Below are positions 57,896-64,000 of a stretch of 64,000 bases of DNA, one piece after another. The notes under the pieces were generated by a model. That model was not told the origin of the DNA. It searched no databases and was given only the letters and a program-made list of their open reading frames with translations. The stretch's first letter is position 1, and every line of letters starts with the position of its first letter. The DNA is from Victivallis lenta (GTDB lineage: Bacteria > Verrucomicrobiota > Lentisphaeria > Victivallales > Victivallaceae), in assembly GCF_009695545.1 (NCBI RefSeq), contig NZ_VUNS01000007.1:124001-188000 (forward strand). Direction: 5' to 3'. The position numbers and the translations under genes were made by a program.

Positions 57896-60800
57896 TTATG
57901 CTTGGAGCTTATTCCTGAATGATGACATTGTGTCTTGGCGGGCATCGCTGCATATTCGGCGCCTCGCTTTCCCGGTTCCTTGTTCGGGGATAAGTTTCTG
58001 GGAGACGGTGATGCGGCTGCCGCGCGCACCGGTCGCGACGACGCAGTAGCCGGCGTCGTACGGCGGCGGTTCCTGCGGCGTCACGCCGTTGGGCTCTCTG
58101 CTGAACGAAAGGGGGCCGACGCTGCGGCTTTCGCCCTCGGACAGATGGAACGGGCCGAGCAGGTTGCGCAGCGAGGTGGTCAGCTCCAGCGTGACGGTGC
58201 AGCCGCCCGGCCGCAGCTGCGCGGCGCAGTCGCGGCTTTCGAACGGCTCGCACCAGGCGAAACCGCACGCGCGGCCGTCGACGGAGAAACGGACCGAATT
58301 CGCGCCGTCGAGTCCGGTTTCGATTTGCGCCCGTGCGGCGGTTTCCGGCAGTTCGCATGCGAAGTCGAGTGCGAGTTTCCCGGCGAAGAACGGCAGTCCG
58401 TTCTGAGCCAGCCGGGCCGGGTCGATCCGTTCCGGCAGCGCTTCGAGCCGGAAGCTTCCGGATTGGCGCAGTGCGCCGTGCGGCAGTTCCCGCCACTCGC
58501 CTGCGCCGGAAACGCCGAATTTCCCGGCGAGAAAGAGCGGTTCGATCTCAAGATCGAACGCGAGCCGGTTGAATTCGGTTTCGAACCGCCCGGCCCGGTC
58601 GAGATCGTCATAGACCTGCTCGCCCTGCCCGAAACGGACGGCGAGTTCGATCGTGTTGCCGCCGCGCCGCACCGCGCCTTCCGGCAGCGCCACGCGGCGG
58701 AAAGCGCGGTCGAATACCGTACCGCACGCCTGCGCCGGGACGTCGATGCCGTTGAATCGAAGCCGATAGCGCTCCGGCTCCTCCATGACCAGCGAGAGCG
58801 GCGTGTCCGGGGCGAACGTTTCACCGGTTTCGAAGCGGAAGCGCATGACCAGGTCGCACGGGCGTCTCAGCGCCAGCAGCCGCCACTGGATCGAGCTGAC
58901 GTCGGCGTCGATGAAGGCGCCGCCGTCCACGCTGTAAGCGGCCCGGTCGAGCGGCAGAAAATTGTCGTTCAGCAGCCGGAGCCGCGCTTCGGCCGGGAGA
59001 GGCAGCGCGGCGGTCTCCGGCACGGTTTCCGGCACCGGCGCGGCGCCGGCGGTTTTTCGCGCCCGCAGCAGAAGCGTTCCGGCGGGAGGGAACGTGTAAT
59101 GGAAGCGAGTTCCGTCCCGCAGGGGGAACGGGTCAGGTTCCCCCGTTTCGGGGTCGATGCGTTCGAGCGAGGCGAAGGGCTCCGGCAGCGTGATTTCGGC
59201 CTCTGCGGCCGCCGTCTCGGCCGTGTTGACCAGAAAGTAGATGACGCCGTCGTCGTAGATTCGCCGCGTGGCGCGGACGGTTCCGGCGCCGGAGACGGAG
59301 AGGATGCCGCGAAACGGCAGCTGGTCGGGCAGCTCCGGCAGCGCTTCGAACCAGGCTGCGGTTTCGGCCGGAGCCGGTTCTCCGTCGACCAGGAGCGCAT
59401 GCCGTTCCCCGCTGCGCCAGATCGGGCCGGGAAATTTCCGCAGCAGTTCGAGAACGGCCGCCGGGAAGTTCACGGTTTCCGGGAGGATGACCTGCCGGTA
59501 GCGGCAGCAGCCGAGCTGCAATGTCCCGTCCGCAGCGCAGGCTCCCGATGCGGCCAGCATCGACTCGTCGGCGTAGTGGAACGGGACGAAGTTCCGGTAC
59601 AGCCGTTCCGACAGCGACTCGATGGAGCGGCAGAGCGGAGCGATCCGTTCATCTTCCATCCGGTCGCGGTAGAGCGCCCAGGCCGAGCTCTGGCTGTGCA
59701 GCACGAGGGTATCGACCGGATTCTCTCCTTCGGCCAGCAGCCGGTTCAGCCGCGCGAACGCATCGTTGAGCTGGCGGTAGTCCGGCCACCACGGCTGATG
59801 CGGCGCAAGGGAGGGCGGGTAATCCCGCTTGCGCATGCCGCGCAGCGAATAGCTCTGCAGATGGGTGCAGAGAAAGTTGATTCCGAGCAGCTGCATCTGC
59901 GAATAGAGGTGCTTCATGCCGCGGAAGTTCAGATTCCAGCCGCACATGGCGAACGCTTCGGCCATCACGCGCTTTCTGCCGGACTGCGCCGCCGCGCTCG
60001 CCGGCTGCGTGAAGACATAGACGGAGGGTTCGGCGAAGCCGAGCCAGTCCGCGCCGGGAATGGTGTAATGCCGGTAATGGGGCATGACCGCCCCGTTGCT
60101 GCAGACTGCTTCGGCATAATTGATCTCCTGCACCTGATGGCCGGTGAACTCCCAGCCGTGCGTTCTGCACCACGCGCCGATGCGCCCGGTGTAATTCCGG
60201 GAGAACAGCTCCGCGACCAGGCCGTAAAAGCGGATGCGGAACGCGGCGGCTCCGGGCAGGTCCAGCCGGAGCATCGGCAGTTCCGGCGTCAGCTCGCGCC
60301 CGTAACGTCGGCGGTAGGCGGCGTTCAGCGTCGGCGACCAGACCGGCCTGCCGATGACGACCTGCGGCTCGTCGGTGAAAATCCCTTTGATCCGGCGGCA
60401 CAGTCCGGCGCCGAGCGTGTCGAAATAGCGCTGGTGGGTGACGGCGAGAAACTTCTCCGTCACGGCCGGATTCAACACATCGACATAGAACGGGTTGACC
60501 TCATACGTGATTTCGAGGATCTCTCCGGCTGGCAGTTCGGAAGGGTCCGAACCGAGATAGCGGCTGCCGTCGGGCGAGTAAAGGCCGGCGACCTGTTCCA
60601 CGGCGCACTCCTCCCGCCGGACCGTGCGGAAGCGCAGGAACTTCTGCCGGAATTCGTCTCCGGAGGCGTTGACCTCTCCGCCGCCGAAGCCGGAGGGCCA
60701 GCCGATCTCGTCGTAGAGCCAGGCGTCGAGTCCGAGCCGTTCCGCTTCGAGGATGCACGCCTTTACGCATTCGAACCAGCGTTCGCCCATGTAAGGTGTT

Positions 60801-60967
60801 TTCAGCCCGCTTCTCGCGTGCATGAAGAATCCTCCGAGTCCGGCCTGCTTCATGGCGCGGATCTGGCGGACGAGTTCATCGGGTTCGAGCTCGTCGTTCC
60901 AGCTCCAGAAGGGAACCGTGCGGTATTCGTTCGGAACCGGTGCGGTTGTTTTGCAGGAACAGGTCAT
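57896..60967 (-). CDS. GH106-like glycoside hydrolase without signal peptide
   Basis: The 1023-aa protein begins with the GH106-type pattern YRTVPFWSWNDELEPDELVRQIRAMKQAGLGGFFMHARSGLKTPYMG, followed by LYDEIGWPSGFGGG, IKGIFTDEPQV and THGWEFTGHQ in a large TIM barrel (to about 600), then beta-rich modules, one of galactose-binding type near 700-780. GH106 enzymes are alpha-L-rhamnosidases; relatives with this start are a broad family of uncertain specificity. No signal peptide is visible (MTCSCKTTAPVP), so it may act in the cytoplasm on imported oligosaccharides. The last ~25 residues (ARRRICSDARQDTMSSFRNK) look unlike the rest; see findings. Confidence 0.78.
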   Translation of the reverse strand: MTCSCKTTAPVPNEYRTVPFWSWNDELEPDELVRQIRAMKQAGLGGFFMHARSGLKTPYMGERWFECVKACILEAERLGLDAWLYDEIGWPSGFGGGEVNASGDEFRQKFLRFRTVRREECAVEQVAGLYSPDGSRYLGSDPSELPAGEILEITYEVNPFYVDVLNPAVTEKFLAVTHQRYFDTLGAGLCRRIKGIFTDEPQVVIGRPVWSPTLNAAYRRRYGRELTPELPMLRLDLPGAAAFRIRFYGLVAELFSRNYTGRIGAWCRTHGWEFTGHQVQEINYAEAVCSNGAVMPHYRHYTIPGADWLGFAEPSVYVFTQPASAAAQSGRKRVMAEAFAMCGWNLNFRGMKHLYSQMQLLGINFLCTHLQSYSLRGMRKRDYPPSLAPHQPWWPDYRQLNDAFARLNRLLAEGENPVDTLVLHSQSSAWALYRDRMEDERIAPLCRSIESLSERLYRNFVPFHYADESMLAASGACAADGTLQLGCCRYRQVILPETVNFPAAVLELLRKFPGPIWRSGERHALLVDGEPAPAETAAWFEALPELPDQLPFRGILSVSGAGTVRATRRIYDDGVIYFLVNTAETAAAEAEITLPEPFASLERIDPETGEPDPFPLRDGTRFHYTFPPAGTLLLRARKTAGAAPVPETVPETAALPLPAEARLRLLNDNFLPLDRAAYSVDGGAFIDADVSSIQWRLLALRRPCDLVMRFRFETGETFAPDTPLSLVMEEPERYRLRFNGIDVPAQACGTVFDRAFRRVALPEGAVRRGGNTIELAVRFGQGEQVYDDLDRAGRFETEFNRLAFDLEIEPLFLAGKFGVSGAGEWRELPHGALRQSGSFRLEALPERIDPARLAQNGLPFFAGKLALDFACELPETAARAQIETGLDGANSVRFSVDGRACGFAWCEPFESRDCAAQLRPGGCTVTLELTTSLRNLLGPFHLSEGESRSVGPLSFSREPNGVTPQEPPPYDAGYCVVATGARGSRITVSQKLIPEQGTGKARRRICSDARQDTMSSFRNKLQA

Positions 60968-60986
60968 TGTTTGCCGTTTTGCTCCG

Positions 60987-61667
60987 TCAGTCTTTGATCC
61001 AGGCCCAGGTCAGCATGGACTGGGGCTCGCTGCCGCTCCAGCAGTTGTCGACCTCCCAGGAAAGGCGCCCGATATCGCGGGTGTTGGCCGCATGGCCGTC
61101 GACATAGAGGAGGTTCAGCGAATCGTTGTGCCGCCAGTCGGTTCTCTGGACAATGTTTTCCCAGATGCGCCAGAGGCAGGTCGCATTCTGCCGGCATTTG
61201 AAATCGGCCACTGCCCCGAGATTGCCCGGCGTTTTCGCCGAGGTCACCTTCCGGATGGAGGAGCCGTTGTCGCTGGGGTCGAAGTGTCCGTTGATCGCGT
61301 AGTTGGTCATCGGATTGTCTCCGGCGATCCGGATCGACTCCTCGCTGCTCGGGCAGAGCAGGGTCTTGCCGTAATCCTCTCCCGCGTGAGCGACGGTTCT
61401 GGCGATGTAGGGGGTGATGGAGATGACCCAGTAATTGTTGTTGTATTCGCCGGGGCCGTATTGCGGGATCGGCAGAAAGCCGTCCTGTTCCATGGTGTAG
61501 AAGTTGATGCCCATCCCGATCTGCTTGAGGTTGTTGATGCAGCTGATGGAGTGCGCCCGGGAGCGCGCCTGGTTCAGGGCCGGCAGCAGCATGCCGGCCA
61601 GAATCGCGATGATGGCGATGACGACCAGAAGCTCGATCAGCGTGAAGTTCCTGATTTTCCTGTGCAT
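60987..61667 (-). CDS. Pseudopilin-like (DUF1559-type) protein with H-X9-DG motif
   Basis: The 226-aa protein starts [20 protein letters not shown], a prepilin-type helix with Asn before the mature Phe, then [24 protein letters not shown] and a C-terminal H-X9-DG motif ([15 protein letters not shown]). AGAAAGGT precedes ATG 61667; a longer frame from 61733 overlaps the promoter. It heads the GH106-like, SSS and GH123-like operon. Function of the family is unknown. Confidence 0.87.
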   Translation of the reverse strand: MHRKIRNFTLIELLVVIAIIAILAGMLLPALNQARSRAHSISCINNLKQIGMGINFYTMEQDGFLPIPQYGPGEYNNNYWVISITPYIARTVAHAGEDYGKTLLCPSSEESIRIAGDNPMTNYAINGHFDPSDNGSSIRKVTSAKTPGNLGAVADFKCRQNATCLWRIWENIVQRTDWRHNDSLNLLYVDGHAANTRDIGRLSWEVDNCWSGSEPQSMLTWAWIKD

Positions 61668-61692
61668 GGTGAATACCTTTCTGTCATTGGTT

Positions 61693-61721
61693 AAGGTAGC
61701 GTGTCCGACTGTATTTTCCAA
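61693..61721 (-). promoter_or_regulatory. Promoter of the pseudopilin-GH106-SSS-GH123 operon
   Basis: Minus-strand TTGGAA (61716-61721), 17 bp and TACCTT (61693-61698), directly after the GH35 gene. Confidence 0.55.
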
Positions 61722-61737
61722 TTTGCGGTTCAAAAAA

Positions 61738-64000
61738 TCAGACCTCCTGTTCCTGGAGTTTCCGGCGGGGGGCGGGGCGTTTGTCTGCCGCGTCTGAATG
61801 GCGGATGAGGAATTCGTACTTCCGGAGCAGCCTGATTTTGATTTCGCAGTTGCGTCCGCCCGGAATCCGCAGCGTCAGGCGTTCGGCGCCGGAACGGCGG
61901 CTCCATGCCGCCAGCCCGATCTCCCAGACCAGGAATTTCCCGTAGTAGTGGTCGGAGATCAGCCTGCCGTCGAGGAACGCCTGTCCATATTCGCCGTCGT
62001 AGGCGGCTTCGAGGACGAGGTCGGCGGCGTCCCGCAGCATATCGGGCGTGACGACGGTTTCGAGCACGAGGTCGTTCCCGGCCCGGCTGCGGTGAAAACT
62101 GAGTTCCGGCGCGCGGTGGCCGGGCAGGTTGCCCGAGAAGCTGCGGATGCCGAATCCGGGCGTCTCCTGCAGCCGCACCTCCGCCTCGCCGCAATGGAGT
62201 TCGAGCGGACGCGGGCTCAGGACGTCCAGCGTGAAGAAGTCGCGGTCGCAGAGTGCCGAAATCCGTACGTTTTCTCCGCTGCGCACGCTTTCGAGAATCT
62301 GCATCGAGCTGAAGGCGGCGTACTCGGCGATATCGCAGCACTCACCGGCCCGTTCGGTATCCACGAGTATGAAGCGGACGCCGTCCTTCCCTCCGAATTC
62401 GGCGGCCTCGATGCCGCGCGACGGGGAGCCGACCGCGCTGACGAGGTTCGGGCTGTGGCGTTTGATCAGCAGTCCCGGCGTGGCGCGGACGGGATCGGCA
62501 TCGGGCAGCACGAAGCTGCTTTCGGTGAACTCGTCGGTCGTGGCGAAGGCGATCAGCTGCACGGCGTTGCCGTAACCGCGGCGGTCCAGCAGCGTCGCGG
62601 TCGAGTGGTCGAGAAAGCAGCGTTCTTTGAGCTTGACGAAGAACGGCAGAATCTTCGTGGTCTGCGGCGGCAGCTCGAGCTGGACCAGTTTCGGATACTC
62701 CTGAAACACCTCGCTGGCCAGCCGGTTCGGCGTGGTTGCGATGCGCACGTCGCGCTTCCAGCCGGCGTGAATGTTGCTGACGTTGCGGGCGAAGATGAAG
62801 TTGCTGTCCGACAGGTTGAGCCCGGTGGTGACCCGGGCGAGCGCTTCGACTTTGCGGCCCGGCTGCGCGCGCGCCGCGGCCGCCTCAGCCGGAATTTCCC
62901 GGCCGTAGCCGTCGAAAAGATCGCCGCTCTGTGGATTTTCCCCGGGATGGGCCGAGCCGAAGGCGCGGAGTGTGCACCAGTCCGGATCGGGATGGGTTTT
63001 CAGGATTTCGGTTTCGAAACTGCGCAGGAACCAGCCGAGCCGTTTCAATCCGCGGTAGGAGTCGCGCAGCGTCCCGGTGCAGCTGATCGGTGCTTGAAAA
63101 TTCATGTCGCGGTGCGGGATCATCGATTCGTTATCGTCCCCGAAGTGCTGTCCGTCGCAGAAGATGAAAAATCCGACGCCGGACGCCCCCTCGGCGACCG
63201 TCTGCTGGGCGAGCGCCTCGACGCTCGGCGCCTTGATGATCGGTCCCTGAAAGCCGTTCGTGTTGCGGTAGGCGGGGTAATCGAAGAAACGGACGAACAT
63301 GCCGCAGCCGGTTTCGATCGAAATATACGGCACGCCGCGGTTTTCGCGCGGCCGCAGCGGGGAGAGTTCCCCGTCCGTGCCGAAGCAGGAGGCCGGATAG
63401 TGTCCGCCGGTATCGACGCGGCTGCCGAGCAGCTCCTCGCGTCCTTCGATCCGGTTGATGTCGATGAACGGCAGGTCGATGCCGGCTTCGCGGACCAAAC
63501 GGCTGTAAAATTCGAGATGCTTGCGGTTTTCGGCGTCATCGGTGTCGCCGCGCGGAATGTCGTCACCTTTGCAGCCGGCCGAGCCGAGTTCGTTTTCGAG
63601 CTGGAACAGGATGATCGGACCGCCGGAAGTGATCAGGTGCTTCCCGGCAATGGCGAGAAATTTCCGGTAAAACCGCTCCGCATAGCCGAGGTATTCGGGA
63701 TCGTTGCTGCGGAGCTTCGCACCGAGCTTCTCCACGAGGAAATCCGGATAGCCGCCGTTGCGGAATTCGCCGTGCACGAACGGCCCCATGCGGAAGATGG
63801 CGTAAAGGCCGAGTTCGCCGAGCAGCCCGAGCAGGTGATCGACATCGTGGTTGCCGCTGAAATCCCAGACGTTGTCCGCGGTTTCATGGTACCGCCAGAC
63901 GCAGTAGAAGCTGACCGTGTTGATTCCGGCCGCCTTCATCATCAGCAGCCGGTCGCGCCAGACCGCACGCGGAATGCGGCCGTAGGAGAAGTCGCCCGCA
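61738..64000 (-). CDS. GH35 beta-galactosidase-like enzyme (N terminus cut by window edge)
   Basis: The 754 codons present encode most of a GH35 enzyme. The frame is open to the edge and reads [37 protein letters not shown], the usual GH35 beginning of the TIM barrel (normally ~40 residues from the start). The acid/base Glu lies in [12 protein letters not shown] and the nucleophile Glu in [19 protein letters not shown]-terminal beta-sandwich domains follow ([25 protein letters not shown]). It should release terminal beta-galactose. Signal peptide status cannot be seen. It lies upstream of the pseudopilin operon but ends just before that operon's promoter. Confidence 0.88.
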   Translation of the reverse strand, partial: AGDFSYGRIPRAVWRDRLLMMKAAGINTVSFYCVWRYHETADNVWDFSGNHDVDHLLGLLGELGLYAIFRMGPFVHGEFRNGGYPDFLVEKLGAKLRSNDPEYLGYAERFYRKFLAIAGKHLITSGGPIILFQLENELGSAGCKGDDIPRGDTDDAENRKHLEFYSRLVREAGIDLPFIDINRIEGREELLGSRVDTGGHYPASCFGTDGELSPLRPRENRGVPYISIETGCGMFVRFFDYPAYRNTNGFQGPIIKAPSVEALAQQTVAEGASGVGFFIFCDGQHFGDDNESMIPHRDMNFQAPISCTGTLRDSYRGLKRLGWFLRSFETEILKTHPDPDWCTLRAFGSAHPGENPQSGDLFDGYGREIPAEAAAARAQPGRKVEALARVTTGLNLSDSNFIFARNVSNIHAGWKRDVRIATTPNRLASEVFQEYPKLVQLELPPQTTKILPFFVKLKERCFLDHSTATLLDRRGYGNAVQLIAFATTDEFTESSFVLPDADPVRATPGLLIKRHSPNLVSAVGSPSRGIEAAEFGGKDGVRFILVDTERAGECCDIAEYAAFSSMQILESVRSGENVRISALCDRDFFTLDVLSPRPLELHCGEAEVRLQETPGFGIRSFSGNLPGHRAPELSFHRSRAGNDLVLETVVTPDMLRDAADLVLEAAYDGEYGQAFLDGRLISDHYYGKFLVWEIGLAAWSRRSGAERLTLRIPGGRNCEIKIRLLRKYEFLIRHSDAADKRPAPRRKLQEQEV

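Noticed and set aside
57935-60997. A 1020-codon open frame on the plus strand, opposite the GH106-like gene
   Set aside because: It mirrors the minus-strand gene in a GC-rich third-position frame; the product is Arg/Gly/Ala-rich with no domain, while the minus strand has clear family motifs.
1-64000. CRISPR arrays, insertion sequences, integrases or phage genes
   Set aside because: I saw no regularly spaced direct repeats and no cas, transposase, integrase or phage structural proteins.

Overview
The window is 64 kb of GC-rich bacterial chromosome, probably from Lentisphaerota (Victivallis-like). The main reasons are three pseudopilin-like proteins with an N-terminal FTLIELL-type helix, two of them ending in an H-X9-DG motif, each beside glycoside hydrolase or esterase genes; many secreted or TIM-barrel carbohydrate-active proteins; and a mosaic of housekeeping genes. 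The assignment is inference from protein families; no rRNA is present. Coding density is high. Intergenic gaps are AT-rich and often show a standard sigma-70 promoter, close to TTGMAW, 16-18 bp, TATATT, which lets the transcription units be read off.

Layout. 1-4.9 kb: start of a LolC/E-type ABC permease (cut by the window edge), then a divergent RND efflux pair (adaptor and permease; the permease lacks the TM4 Asp pair). 4.9-7.2 kb: a promoter, a ~500-nt noncoding leader carrying copy A of a multi-hairpin repeat, an exported thioredoxin-fold/TPR protein and a GNAT acetyltransferase. 7.2-17.3 kb (minus strand): an eleven-gene, mostly overlapping operon that begins with rfbF-rfbG-rfbH (CDP-4-keto-3,6-dideoxyhexose synthesis), continues with an HMGL-type aldolase, an acetolactate-synthase-like ThDP enzyme, a HAD phosphatase, a polytopic GT2, a GtrA flippase-like protein and a nucleotide-sugar reductase/epimerase, and ends with a cyclophilin and deoC. 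The set suggests a branched 3,6-dideoxy sugar of the yersiniose kind that is put on a lipid carrier. 17.4-20.6 kb: a separately transcribed 62-aa protein, then leuA plus a methyltransferase behind a ~300-nt leader. 20.6-21.3 kb: noncoding, hairpin-rich region with repeat copy B.

21.3-30 kb: first carbohydrate locus, with a CE7-like esterase, two pseudopilin-like genes, a TIM-barrel hydrolase, an MFS transporter and a GntR/LacI-type regulator. 30-35.5 kb: tRNA-Phe, a tandem pair of SGNH proteins (one lacks the catalytic Ser and His), a DEDDh exonuclease coupled to rnhA, and a GtaA/DUF4965 protein. 35.8-52.9 kb: mostly housekeeping: a GT-C membrane protein, recO, gatB, coaB, holA, a TM2 protein, a PHP phosphoesterase, rpsU, pepF, hisC, a nitrilase-GDPD fusion, a membrane-anchored D-Ala-D-Ala carboxypeptidase, a second leuA, larB and murD. 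52.9-64 kb: second carbohydrate locus (minus strand): GH35 beta-galactosidase (cut by the edge), then a pseudopilin, a GH106-like protein, a sodium:solute symporter and a GH123/DUF4091 protein as an operon with its own promoter.

The most unusual items are the rfbFGH-aldolase-ThDP cluster, the promoter-linked multi-hairpin repeat, the RND permease without its proton-relay aspartates, the degenerate SGNH lipoprotein beside an intact paralog, the nitrilase-GDPD fusion, the interleaved divergent larB/murD promoters and apparently leaderless genes.
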